DNA from: Bacteroidales bacterium
GTDB taxonomy: Bacteria; Bacteroidota; Bacteroidia; Bacteroidales; UBA10428
Direction of reading: 5' to 3'
DNA: 64,000 nucleotides
Assembly (NCBI GenBank): GCA_035299085.1
Contig: DATGXG010000045.1
Coordinates: forward strand, 62,001-126,000
This document shows positions 46,139-54,942 of this stretch, piece after piece. How positions within the stretch are numbered: position 1 is the stretch's first letter; every line of letters begins with the position of its first letter. The notes below the pieces were generated by a model. That model made no database searches. It worked only from the letters and a program-made list of their open reading frames with translations, and was not told the origin of the DNA. The position numbers and the translations under genes are program-made.

Positions 46139-47332
46139 ATGAATAATAAGTACAGGAAAAATCGTTTTGAAAAGAGTAACACTACCCAAAAGACAAACAG
46201 AACACAAAAATCACGCTACAAAAAGCAACCCGATGTAACATCTTTTATTAAGAATGTACCCCCGGGTGAAGAAAGTCTCCCTTACCAATCGCAACGAATC
46301 ATTAAGGATTTACCGGTAAATGCATCGATAATCAACAATCTTCTTAAGAAAGGATACATATCACCGACTGAAATCCAGGACAGATCCATTGAGCCGATCT
46401 TAAATGGTCAGGATTTAATGGGACTGGCCCAAACAGGCACCGGTAAAACCGGCGCATTTTTGATTCCGCTTGCTCATAACCTACTGAACCAGAAGCCTTC
46501 ATTCCAGATATTGATTATTACACCTACCCGCGAATTAGCCGTTCAGATTGAAACTGAATTCAGGAGTATTACAGCCGGCTTACGGTTATTCAGTGAATGC
46601 CTTATAGGCGGAACCAGCGTGAGCAGGGATATTTACAAGCTGAAAAGACCATGCCATGTAATTATCGGCACACCCGGAAGAATCTGCGACATGGTTCGGC
46701 AGAAAGCTTTAAACCTTAATGATTTCTCAACCCTTGTCCTTGATGAATTTGACAGGCTGCTGGATATGGGATTTTCTACCGATATCCTCCAGATTGTGGA
46801 TCAAATGAGTAACCGGAATCAGACTATCCTGTTTTCCGCAACTGAAGATAAGACACAGCGGTCGATGCTTCAGAAAATACTTAACAGTCCTGTCGAGATA
46901 AGGCTTAAAACCGGAAATACAAGTGCAGGAACCGTTGACCAGGAAATCCTTGAAATATCTAAGGGAGAAAACAGGATGGATGTTCTCATCCGGCTTGTTG
47001 ATGATCCTTCATTTGAGAAAGTCCTTGTTTTCTCCGATACAAAAAGATCAGTCAGCAAAATCTGCAGCAATCTTAAAAAAGCAGGGATCAGGGCTGATGA
47101 AATTCATGGCGATAAATCGCAGAATTACAGGCTAAAAGCTCTTGAATCTTTCCGGAATAGAAAGATCCGCGTGCTCGTTGCCACGGATGTTGCCGCCAGG
47201 GGACTGGATATCGTGAATGTTTCGCATGTGATTAATTTCCAGCCACCGCAGAACATGGAGAATTATATTCACCGTATAGGTCGTACAGGCAGGGCAGGTA
47301 AAAGCGGCAAGGCGTTAACATTCGTCGGATAG
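46139..47332 (+). CDS. DEAD-box RNA helicase, variant motif II and short C-terminus
   Basis: A 397-residue helicase from the ATG at 46139; an in-frame ATG at 46097 adds 14 unlike residues. The motifs run in order: Q motif (SPTEIQ), I (AQTGTGKTG), Ia (PTRELA), Ib (TPGR), II (DEFD instead of DEAD), III (SAT), V (VATDVAARGLD) and VI (HRIGRTGRAG). It resembles RhlE, and unwinds RNA in ribosome assembly or decay. The protein stops nine residues after GKSG, just past motif VI, so the last part of the second RecA domain and any RhlE tail are missing. The basic N-terminal extension (about 45 residues) is unusual. Confidence 0.9.
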   Translation: MNNKYRKNRFEKSNTTQKTNRTQKSRYKKQPDVTSFIKNVPPGEESLPYQSQRIIKDLPVNASIINNLLKKGYISPTEIQDRSIEPILNGQDLMGLAQTGTGKTGAFLIPLAHNLLNQKPSFQILIITPTRELAVQIETEFRSITAGLRLFSECLIGGTSVSRDIYKLKRPCHVIIGTPGRICDMVRQKALNLNDFSTLVLDEFDRLLDMGFSTDILQIVDQMSNRNQTILFSATEDKTQRSMLQKILNSPVEIRLKTGNTSAGTVDQEILEISKGENRMDVLIRLVDDPSFEKVLVFSDTKRSVSKICSNLKKAGIRADEIHGDKSQNYRLKALESFRNRKIRVLVATDVAARGLDIVNVSHVINFQPPQNMENYIHRIGRTGRAGKSGKALTFVG

Positions 47333-47371
47333 GAAAGCCGTCAAAATATTCGTTTTTTAAAAAAGAACAAT

Positions 47372-47379
47372 TATATTTG
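47372..47379 (+). promoter_or_regulatory. -7 box before tRNA-Pro
   Basis: TATATTTG matches TAnnTTTG exactly, 52 bp upstream of the tRNA gene. Confidence 0.45.
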
Positions 47380-47431
47380 CCCTCCGAAAATTTACGGTAA
47401 TCGGTGTAAAATCGATCCGTAAATCAGTTCT

Positions 47432-47505
47432 CGGGGCGTGGCGCAGTTGGCTAGCGTACTTGCATGGGGTGCAAGGGGTCGGAAGTTCGAGTCTTCTCGC
47501 CCCGA
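47432..47505 (+). tRNA. tRNA-Pro (GGG)
   Basis: A complete 74-nt cloverleaf: acceptor CGGGGCG paired with CGCCCCG, D stem GCGC/GCGT, anticodon stem CTTGC/GCAAG around the loop ATGGGGT with anticodon GGG, T arm GGAAG-TTCGAGT-CTTCT, and discriminator A. CCA is not encoded. The leading C1-G72 pair and the anticodon give proline. Confidence 0.97.
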
Positions 47506-47514
47506 CGATCAGAC

Positions 47515-47549
47515 AAGGGTTACAGAAGTTTAATTTTGTAACCCTTTTT
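47515..47549 (+). terminator. terminator after tRNA-Pro
   Basis: A perfect 10-bp stem AAGGGTTACA (47515-47524) with TGTAACCCTT (47537-47546), ending in TTTTT, 10 bp after the tRNA. Confidence 0.9.
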
Positions 47550-47983
47550 CATTTGCATATTTTACTTGCTTTAAAATGTCCTTGATAGAATACTCGCCCG
47601 GCTGGTTCTATCTTCAACTCCAGGACAATCCTATCCTGTCTCATGCCTGATTCTTTTTTCCTTCTGAAGCTGGTAGATCAGACAAACTACGAAATAAACC
47701 TTTTAATTGATTACCATTTGCAGGCCGGCCATATGAAATAGTTAAAAGGCGGAGGTTTTACTATTGATTTGTAATAGAGTAATAAAACGCTACGTTCTGG
47801 GGTTGCTCCCCCGCCCTGATTGTTTAATACTTTCAGATTTGAAAAAGTAATTTTATATTCGCCTAATTTTTATTGATTCTAAATAGAATCATTGAAGGGT
47901 TACCTTTTAGCTTTTTATAGTATTAATCATATTTGGAAACGCAAACAGAACAGAATTTACATAACGATTAACTTGATAGACAA
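47550..47983. other. 434-bp region without recognisable gene, after tRNA-Pro
   Basis: I see only short open frames (for example 24 codons from 47576). A compact palindrome TGATTCTA-aa-TAGAATCA lies at 47874-47891, a possible operator or transcript hairpin about 95 bp before the next gene. There is no repeat of the tRNA 3' end nearby, so no attachment site can be claimed. Confidence 0.4.
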
Positions 47984-48325
47984 ATGACTAACCAAGATGC
48001 CGCTATTAAAGAGTATAGCATTTTCTTAGCCAGAGCTTATCAGCTTAACAATGTTTCTGACCCACTGGCAAACCCGGATTTAATAAAGAATTATTTGATG
48101 GCTGAATCAGAACATGAAAAAAGGAACTGGTTCTGTCAAATTCACAGCAAGGTAACAGATGGCCTTAAAAGGATTCAACAACAATCAATTACTGAGTTAC
48201 ACCGAAATCGTTTGAGAGAACTTGAAAAGGTGGTTATTTCGACTACTTCCTTTACTATTTTAATGACCATCGTTGCCCAGGTAAACTTCATTTTTTCCAT
48301 TTGGAACGATGCTTCTACTCTTTGA
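47984..48325 (+). CDS. small uncharacterised protein, paralogue A
   Basis: A 113-residue protein, probably cytoplasmic and mostly helical, with no signal peptide or known motif. It is clearly related to the next gene: both share IKEYxxFxxRAYxLN, a DPLxN pair, an Asp-Gly-Leu-Lys run near residue 60, and an ending AxVNFxFxxWxxxS. The similarity over full length shows that these are real genes, not chance frames. I do not recognise the family. The gene is AT-rich compared with its neighbours. It sits alone with its paralogue between tRNA-Pro and a histidine kinase. Confidence 0.7.
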   Translation: MTNQDAAIKEYSIFLARAYQLNNVSDPLANPDLIKNYLMAESEHEKRNWFCQIHSKVTDGLKRIQQQSITELHRNRLRELEKVVISTTSFTILMTIVAQVNFIFSIWNDASTL

Positions 48326-48414
48326 GCAGAATTCTTCTAATTTTCCGAATTCTTCTTACTTATAAAGGCAACTTATTGAGTTATTGATTGTATTTATAAT
48401 AAGTGCTTTATGTT

Positions 48415-48753
48415 ATGGATGAATTAAATATTCTTAAAGAATACCGAGTTTTTATGCTTAGGGCGTATCACCTTAATGATCCTGGTGATCCCTTGATTAA
48501 TATGCAACTTATTTGCAAATTTCTGAGAGAAGCCTCACCCTATATTCAAAATTGTCTGGTTGCCAGAATAAAAATTAAGATTGACGATGGACTTAAAATG
48601 ATGCTCAATGAGAAACACACGGAATTTCAAAATGACTGGTTACGGCAATTGCATCAAATAGTCAATAATTCAGAGTCTTTCAACAGCCTAATGCGGGCTG
48701 TTGCTCATGTTAATTTTGTTTTTACTGTTTGGGATGAATCAAATTGCAATTAA
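48415..48753 (+). CDS. small uncharacterised protein, paralogue B
   Basis: A 112-residue relative of the preceding protein, taken from the ATG at 48415 (a GTG at 48403 would add four residues). Conserved positions are LKEYRVFMLRAYHLN at the start, DPLINMQLI, DDGLK and a final HVNFVFTVWDES. The central part (about 35-85) has diverged most. The two genes are 89 bp apart on the same strand and arose by duplication. No toxin, antitoxin, regulator or enzyme signature is evident to me, and the pair's function is unknown. Confidence 0.7.
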   Translation: MDELNILKEYRVFMLRAYHLNDPGDPLINMQLICKFLREASPYIQNCLVARIKIKIDDGLKMMLNEKHTEFQNDWLRQLHQIVNNSESFNSLMRAVAHVNFVFTVWDESNCN

Positions 48754-48845
48754 ACTTTCAAATCAAGAGTCTCTTAAGGTATTAAGCATTAACACCAAGG
48801 ATCATAGAAGACTGGTTTTCATAAAAGTACATACAACATACCTTT

Positions 48846-50999
48846 TCAAGACAACAAGTGTTTCTTCAACTCACCGAATAATAAACGCTGATCGACGGGT
48901 TTGGAAATAATTCCATCGCAACCTGCTTCCATGGCTTTGTGTTTATCGCTTGAGAGAGCATATGCAGTAACGGCGATTATCGGAAGGTTTGGTTTTTTTG
49001 ATTTTACAATTCGTGTGGCTTCATATCCATCCATCAGTGGCATGTTTAAATCCATCAGAATAATATCGGGGTTAGTGTCAATTCTTTCTATCGCCTCCTT
49101 ACCGTTTGAAGCCTCAATGATTGTGATTCCGGTTCCGGATAAAAAAATCCTCATCAGGTTAATGCACACCGGATCATCCTCAGCGATCAAAACTCTTTTC
49201 CCTTCAAGCGCCGGTGCCGAAAGACGCTTTTTTTCTTCCGTTACGGGCGCTGCAACATAATCGGAAACCAATACAGGAATAGTAAAGATAAACCTGCTGC
49301 CTACACCCGGTTGTGATTCAAGGGTAAGACTTCCCTTCATCACTTCGGCAATTTTTTTGGAAATGGCCAGGCCGATACCTACACCGCCGAATTCTCTCGT
49401 ATAGCTGTCATCCGCCTGCCTGAAGAATTCAAAAACAATTTCATGCTTGCTCTCGGGAATTCCGATCCCTGTATCATCAACATAAAACGACAGCATTCCT
49501 GGTTGGTCCATTTGCATGCCGAATTCAATCTTACCCGATTTTGTGAATTTTACTGCATTTTTGAAAAGATTAATCAAAACCTGGTTTATCCTGTTCTTAT
49601 CCGATGTAATATTCTTGAGGAGTAATGCCCTGTCGGCATTGAAACTCAATTCAATCAGATCTTTCTTTCCCGAAATTTCAAGTATTTCAGTTAATTCTGA
49701 TTTATTATTTAAAAAGAGATCGAGGCATTTGAACGTCTTTAATCTGAGTTTGATCTCAGATTGCTCAACCACAGCCAGTTCAAAGATGCCCTCAATAATT
49801 TCAAGAAGGTTGTGACTGCTTTTATGAATAATATCGGCATAATCCGAAATGTTTTCAAGTATGGCCCCGGATCGCATCAGATCACTGAACCCGATAATAT
49901 GATTAAGCGGAGTGCGCAATTCATGATTCATTGTTGCCAGGAAGGCAGATTTCAGACGATTGCTTTCTTCAGCCATTTCTTTTGCTTTCTGCAAAGCTTC
50001 CTCCGATTGTTTGTGTTCAATGGCCATTGCAACCTGTGTTGAAACAAACTCCATAATGTCAAGATGTTTTGGCTCGAGCCTTACCGCTTCAGTGTATGTT
50101 TGAACAGCCATCACACCAATTGTTTCTCCCTGCCGTGTTTTAAGGGGCACACCAAGCCAGTCGACTGACGGTGAACCAACAGATTCCACCTTACCTGATT
50201 CAATAAGTTGCCTGAAAACTTCAGGTGTGGTTAACAAAGGTCTCCCCGACTGTATAACATAATCGGTAAGTCCTCTGCTGATTTTACTCGAAGGCGGCTT
50301 CGGATCATATTCATCGGCATAATAGGGAAAGCTTATAATTTCGTTCACCGGATTGTAAAGAGCGATGAAGAAATTATTTGCAGGCATCAATTCGGCAATG
50401 ACAAGATGAATCGAACTGAAAAGTTCGTTCAGGCTTAAAGCACTCTGTGTGGCTTCGGAAATTTCATATATGGCAGCCTGCACAGCCTGACCCAGCTTAT
50501 ATTCTGTAATATCCTCAAAGGTTCCGAGTATACCTATAATGGCACCTTCCGCGTTTCTCAGCGGAATTTTACTGGTTCTCAACCAGGTGCTGCGTCCATC
50601 GGCAGTGAATTGTGTCTCCTCGTAATTCACTTTAGCTTTACCGGTATCCATCACTTCCCTGTCATCTGCTCGATAGCCTTCAGCTTCGGTATCTTTCCAT
50701 GGCAGATCATAGTCGGTTTTACCAATGATGTCTTCGGATGATTTTAATCCGGCATTTGCGGCAAAAAGATAATTGCAACCAAGATAAACGCTGTTCAGAT
50801 CTTTCCAGAAAACAAAGGAAGGCATATTGTTCAAAACCAGTTTCAGCATCTGGGAAGATTCCCATAATGCATCTTCGGCTTTTTTGCGCAACGCTTCATT
50901 AAATTTAACTATCCTCTTGAAATGGTCATGTGACTTCTTAAGCTCTTTTTGGGTGTTTGTACGATGCCCCAAAAGCTTGAAATCGATTCTTTTTTTCAT
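48846..50999 (-). CDS. hybrid histidine kinase (PAS-GAF-HisKA-HATPase-REC)
   Basis: A 717-residue soluble sensor kinase from the ATG at 50999 (the frame reaches a TTG at 51029). Order: PAS domain (about 45-165), GAF (about 175-335), HisKA with phospho-acceptor His359 in TMNHELRTPLNH, HATPase (about 470-580; NLFKNAVKFT, DTGIGIP, GVGIGLAIS), and a C-terminal receiver (about 602-717) with acceptor Asp650 in LMDLNMPLMDGYEA. It has no output domain, so phosphate must pass to another protein. It stands alone on the minus strand, convergent with the small paralogue pair. Confidence 0.92.
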   Translation of the reverse strand: MKKRIDFKLLGHRTNTQKELKKSHDHFKRIVKFNEALRKKAEDALWESSQMLKLVLNNMPSFVFWKDLNSVYLGCNYLFAANAGLKSSEDIIGKTDYDLPWKDTEAEGYRADDREVMDTGKAKVNYEETQFTADGRSTWLRTSKIPLRNAEGAIIGILGTFEDITEYKLGQAVQAAIYEISEATQSALSLNELFSSIHLVIAELMPANNFFIALYNPVNEIISFPYYADEYDPKPPSSKISRGLTDYVIQSGRPLLTTPEVFRQLIESGKVESVGSPSVDWLGVPLKTRQGETIGVMAVQTYTEAVRLEPKHLDIMEFVSTQVAMAIEHKQSEEALQKAKEMAEESNRLKSAFLATMNHELRTPLNHIIGFSDLMRSGAILENISDYADIIHKSSHNLLEIIEGIFELAVVEQSEIKLRLKTFKCLDLFLNNKSELTEILEISGKKDLIELSFNADRALLLKNITSDKNRINQVLINLFKNAVKFTKSGKIEFGMQMDQPGMLSFYVDDTGIGIPESKHEIVFEFFRQADDSYTREFGGVGIGLAISKKIAEVMKGSLTLESQPGVGSRFIFTIPVLVSDYVAAPVTEEKKRLSAPALEGKRVLIAEDDPVCINLMRIFLSGTGITIIEASNGKEAIERIDTNPDIILMDLNMPLMDGYEATRIVKSKKPNLPIIAVTAYALSSDKHKAMEAGCDGIISKPVDQRLLFGELKKHLLS

Positions 51000-51142
51000 A
51001 GACCGGTAGATTGAAAGAAAAATTTCCAAATTATAAATCTGATCTCAGCCAATGAAAAACAAATCTTCGGGAGTGAACCTAACTAATCATCAAGTTAAGA
51101 AAAAAAGAGGTAACTAATTCATTTAGTGAATAAAATTATAAA

Positions 51143-51174
51143 GACGCTGACATCTCTCCGACGCTGTCAGGTCT
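51143..51174. repeat. degenerate inverted repeat, TGACA family
   Basis: The short words GACGCTGACA and GACGCTGTCAGG, with TGACA facing TGTCA, lie just after the GH43 stop on its downstream side. They resemble the terminator palindrome at 42363-42407 in sequence and position, and this may act as the gene's terminator. Confidence 0.5.
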
Positions 51175-51176
51175 GA

Positions 51177-52523
51177 TTATTTTAAGAAGCGGATCCAGTC
51201 AATTTCAACCGGGGAATTTCCAGTTGAATGAATATAAATGTCATGAATGCCGGGACTTGCTTTTTTCACGCGGACATTGCTTTTTTTCCAGTCAGTTTTA
51301 CCACCTGCTTCAATTTGAGCCACAGGAATTCCATCGGGCTTATCCAACCGGATTTGTATGGTTCCACCGGATTGTGATTTGCAGTATACTTCAATTGATT
51401 TGGGTTTGGTTTTTCCAAAATCAACAGCATTATATTTAGCCCAACCCCCTTTATCAAGAATTAGCTTCCAACCATTAAAGGTGTTAAGTGAATCAATGAA
51501 TTCTGCTTTTGATCCCTGTTTGCTGATTTCACTATAACGATCCACATCAATCCTGTCAAAAGCGCTGTTTACTCCTACACCGCGGTTGGAAGGCACAACT
51601 TTGTGAATAGATCCGTCGGAATTAAAGAAAAGGCTGTCGATACAAATCGACCTGTTTTTATCAAATTTCGGAGAATAGGCATTCTGGTGATAAAATAAAT
51701 ACCACTGACCCTTAAATTCAAAAACCGACTGGTGATTGGTCCAGCAGTTCATCGGTGATTCATCCATAATCACTCCTGCAAACCGGAATGGTCCCATAGG
51801 ATTGTCGCCCGTAGCGTATTCAAGTCGCTCAATGTTGTTTTCCACATGAGGGTAAGTAAAATAATAGATACCGTTTCGTTCAAACATCCAGGGCCCTTCA
51901 ATCAGACCTTTAACCGGCATATCTTTAATTACCTGTGGTTCTGAAGCCAGTTCGGTCATATTATCATTAAGCTTCGCTACGTACATCCTGCCCAATGCCC
52001 AGTATAAGTATGCCTGCCCGTCCTTATCGATAAAAACATTAGGATCAATGCCATTGGCTCCTTTAATGGGCTCAGGAAGCGGAGTAAAAGGACCTTCAGG
52101 CTTATCGGCAACCGCAACCCCAATAGAAAAACTTTTTCTTCCGTTTATAACAAGATTATTATTATTGGCAGGGAAATAAAAGTAATATTTCCCGTTCCTG
52201 TATATGCAATCAGGTGCCCACATGCTGTAAGTGGAGGTATCTGCCCAGCTCACGCCTTTCTGGCTGACGATCACTCCATGATCGGTCCAATTCATCAGAT
52301 CGACTGATGAAAATACATGATAGTCCTCCATACAAAACCATCCCGGCTTTCCCTTCCCTTCCCTCGCTAAAATATCATGCGAAGGATACACGTATACGGT
52401 TCCGTTGAAAACTCTTGCCGAAGGATCAGCGCTGAACTGGTTTCTTACTACCGGATTCTGAGCATGCAGTGAAAGCACGACCTGGAAAAGAGAAACAAAT
52501 AAAAATAACCTTGAAAAATTCAT
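51177..52523 (-). CDS. secreted glycoside hydrolase family 43 with CBM6-like domain
   Basis: A 448-residue exported enzyme. The signal peptide (1 to about 21) is followed by a five-bladed propeller (about 25-330) with the GH43 catalytic positions: general base Asp in FSADPSARVF, pKa modulator Asp in GIDPNVF, and acid Glu in LIEGPWMFE. The C-terminal 105 residues (FNGWKLILDKGGWAKY to IDWIRFLK) look like a CBM6 module. GH43 enzymes remove arabinose or xylose from plant hemicellulose or pectin. It is not near a SusC/SusD pair and is flanked by signalling genes, an unusual isolated position. Confidence 0.9.
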   Translation of the reverse strand: MNFSRLFLFVSLFQVVLSLHAQNPVVRNQFSADPSARVFNGTVYVYPSHDILAREGKGKPGWFCMEDYHVFSSVDLMNWTDHGVIVSQKGVSWADTSTYSMWAPDCIYRNGKYYFYFPANNNNLVINGRKSFSIGVAVADKPEGPFTPLPEPIKGANGIDPNVFIDKDGQAYLYWALGRMYVAKLNDNMTELASEPQVIKDMPVKGLIEGPWMFERNGIYYFTYPHVENNIERLEYATGDNPMGPFRFAGVIMDESPMNCWTNHQSVFEFKGQWYLFYHQNAYSPKFDKNRSICIDSLFFNSDGSIHKVVPSNRGVGVNSAFDRIDVDRYSEISKQGSKAEFIDSLNTFNGWKLILDKGGWAKYNAVDFGKTKPKSIEVYCKSQSGGTIQIRLDKPDGIPVAQIEAGGKTDWKKSNVRVKKASPGIHDIYIHSTGNSPVEIDWIRFLK

Positions 52524-52548
52524 TTTAGATTTTTATAAAGTTGAGACA

Positions 52549-54495
52549 TCATTGTTGTTTTGGGGAATTCTTTTTCCTTAAATATAATTTTATTGTTGAC
52601 AGAAGTTGTTCATGGTTAAAAGGTTTACTGATGAAATCATCGCAGCCGCTTGATTTTGCCTTTTCAATATCGGCATCTGTTGAATATGCTGTAAGTGCTA
52701 TAATTGTCAGATCAGGCCTGATTTGCTTAATAATCCCCGTGGCTTCGTAACCGTCCATTACGGGCATTTTAATATCCATCAGTACAAGTGAAAGATCGGT
52801 TCTCGCTTTGCATATTTCAACCGCTTCAGAACCATCCATTGCCCTGATTACTTTGATATTCATTTTCAACAATAATTCCTGCACAAGTAAATGGTTATAT
52901 ACTTCATCATCTGCCAGAAGGATCGTACAGGGTTCAATAATAAACGGGGTTTCATTATTACCTGTGCTAAGGTCTACTTCAGAAGGCACCCCTTCATTGC
53001 ACGGAATTGTGAAGTAAAATACAGAGCCTTTACCCAGATCAGATTCGAGCCAGATTCTGCCACCGAGTAATTCAACATAAGCTTTTGAGATGGATAATCC
53101 CAGGCCCGAACCGCCGAAAAAGCGCGTAGCTTTATAATCAACCTGCCTGAATCTTTTAAAAATGATCTCATGCAACTCCGGAGCAATCCCGATACCGGTA
53201 TCCTTAACATAGAAAGTAAGTTCTTTCTGATTGTTTTTAACTCCAAAAAGAACACTCCCCTTCAATGTGAATTTGACTGCATTTCCGATAAGATTGTTCA
53301 ATATTTCGGATAATTTTACCGGATCGGTGATAATGGCCCCGCAATTTTCAGTTAAATCTGTTTCGAACCTGATATCAATACCCTTTTCATTAGCGCCGGG
53401 TTTATGCTGGTTGTACAGCAATTCAAGCTGTTCGGTAATATTTACCGGTTCGTCATTAATGACAGCCTGGCCTGCTTCGATAGTAGCTATATTGATAATA
53501 TCAGAGATAATAGATAATAATTGATCACTGCTCTTTACAATTACATCGTTGTAATGATGAAAGCGATTTTCGGCCGGTGTTTCTTCCGCTATTAATGTGG
53601 AGAAACCCACAATGGCGTTTAAGGGTGTTCTGATCTCATGGGATATATTGTGCAGAAAGGCAGTTTTGAGATTATCGCTTTCTTCGGCCTTCTGCTTGGC
53701 TTTAAGCAATTGCTCCTCATTAATTTTCCGGGAAGTAATATCCCGGATGATCATATTGGTGATGATCCGGTGATCTTTATTGATAAAAGTGGCTGCACTT
53801 ATTTCTGCCGGAAATTTTGAATGATCTTTCCGAATCAAGGTTAATTCGGACAAAAACTTCCCATTTGCCGACAACTCATCAAACGCAGCGGAAAGACCAG
53901 GATCGGCGCCATCCAGCAAATCGCCAAGCTGAGCATTATTGATTTCGTCTTTTTGATAACCGAAAATTTCACAGGCTGAAGGATTTGCTGACATTACCCT
54001 GCCCTTCTCTGAAATCATAAGAATGGCATCGAGACTTGAATTAAACAGATTCCAATATTGTTCCTGGCTCTTTTTTAAAGCGATTTCCGTCTGAAGCCTG
54101 AGTTCCTTATCCTTTATCTCATTTATGGCTCTTTTTATGGCAAAAGGAAGACGTTCGGGTTTATCTTTCAGAATATAATCAACGGCTCCTTTTTTAATAA
54201 ACTCTATTGCCGTTTCCTCGCCTAGCGATCCGGAGACAACAATAAAAGGAACATTAGTGCATAATTGATTCGCAGCTTCCAATGCACTGAAAGCATCATA
54301 TCCCGGCAGATTGAAGTCGGCCAGAATCACATCATACTTTTCAGTCTGGATTGTTTTTTTAAACTCTGATTCATTATCAACCCGTCTTATTGTAAATTCG
54401 ATATCCGATTGATTGAGAAACTCCGATAGCAACTCAAAATCTTCCTTTGAGTCTTCCAGGGAAAGAATAGATAATACCGGTTTATTTAGGCTCAT
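52549..54495 (-). CDS. hybrid histidine kinase (REC-PAS-HisKA-HATPase-REC)
   Basis: A 648-residue soluble kinase with a receiver at each end. The N-terminal receiver has acceptor Asp60 (ILADFNLPG); a PAS domain follows (about 140-255); HisKA has His286 (NISHEIRTPLNAI); HATPase spans about 390-500 (NLIGNAVKFT, DTGIGIA, GSGLGLSIS); the C-terminal receiver has Asp574 (LMDIKMPVMDGYEA). It is the last gene of a three-gene signalling operon, 6 bp after the single-domain response regulator. The N-terminal receiver suggests that it takes phosphate from another kinase of the operon. Confidence 0.92.
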   Translation of the reverse strand: MSLNKPVLSILSLEDSKEDFELLSEFLNQSDIEFTIRRVDNESEFKKTIQTEKYDVILADFNLPGYDAFSALEAANQLCTNVPFIVVSGSLGEETAIEFIKKGAVDYILKDKPERLPFAIKRAINEIKDKELRLQTEIALKKSQEQYWNLFNSSLDAILMISEKGRVMSANPSACEIFGYQKDEINNAQLGDLLDGADPGLSAAFDELSANGKFLSELTLIRKDHSKFPAEISAATFINKDHRIITNMIIRDITSRKINEEQLLKAKQKAEESDNLKTAFLHNISHEIRTPLNAIVGFSTLIAEETPAENRFHHYNDVIVKSSDQLLSIISDIINIATIEAGQAVINDEPVNITEQLELLYNQHKPGANEKGIDIRFETDLTENCGAIITDPVKLSEILNNLIGNAVKFTLKGSVLFGVKNNQKELTFYVKDTGIGIAPELHEIIFKRFRQVDYKATRFFGGSGLGLSISKAYVELLGGRIWLESDLGKGSVFYFTIPCNEGVPSEVDLSTGNNETPFIIEPCTILLADDEVYNHLLVQELLLKMNIKVIRAMDGSEAVEICKARTDLSLVLMDIKMPVMDGYEATGIIKQIRPDLTIIALTAYSTDADIEKAKSSGCDDFISKPFNHEQLLSTIKLYLRKKNSPKQQ

Positions 54496-54501
54496 TGTAT
54501 T

Positions 54502-54942
54502 TTAATATTCAAAAGGCAATTCGTTAATTAACCCCCAGAAAACACCCAACCCTTTCACTGCATCCATAAATGCCACAAAATTGACTGGTTTTACCACATA
54601 GGCATTGACGCCCAATTTATAGCATATTTTCAGATCCGGTTCCTCACGGGATGAGGTGAGCATTACTACCGGGATCCTTTTCAGATTATCATCCGACCGG
54701 ATGACTTCAAGCAGTTCAATACCGTCCATCCTTGGCATTTTTATGTCAAGGAGTATTACAGAGGGATTTTCAGGGGTCCTGTTATTGTATGGATTCCTGC
54801 ATTTCAGGTAATCCAGGGCTTCCACTCCATCATGAACGTGTACAACCCTGTTTACCAGGTTATGCTCTTTGAGTGCTTCGAGAGTCAGCTCAACATCTTT
54901 AAGGTTGTCTTCTACCAGTAAAATGTTTCTAAGATTGATCAT
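54502..54942 (-). CDS. single-domain response regulator (Rcp1-like)
   Basis: A 146-residue receiver with acceptor Asp66 (LLDIKMPRMDG), switch Ser/Thr in MLTSSREEPD and a conserved Lys in VVKPVN. It has no output domain and belongs to the Rcp1-like subgroup that accompanies phytochrome-type kinases. Its start overlaps the upstream kinase gene by 4 nt, and the downstream hybrid kinase begins 6 bp after it. It probably shuttles phosphate between the two kinases. Confidence 0.93.
   Translation of the reverse strand: MINLRNILLVEDNLKDVELTLEALKEHNLVNRVVHVHDGVEALDYLKCRNPYNNRTPENPSVILLDIKMPRMDGIELLEVIRSDDNLKRIPVVMLTSSREEPDLKICYKLGVNAYVVKPVNFVAFMDAVKGLGVFWGLINELPFEY

Noticed and set aside
47432-48753. 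Integration site or genomic island at tRNA-Pro
   Set aside because: There is no integrase and no duplicated tRNA 3' end in the window; only the AT-rich small-gene pair hints at insertion, so no island is claimed.
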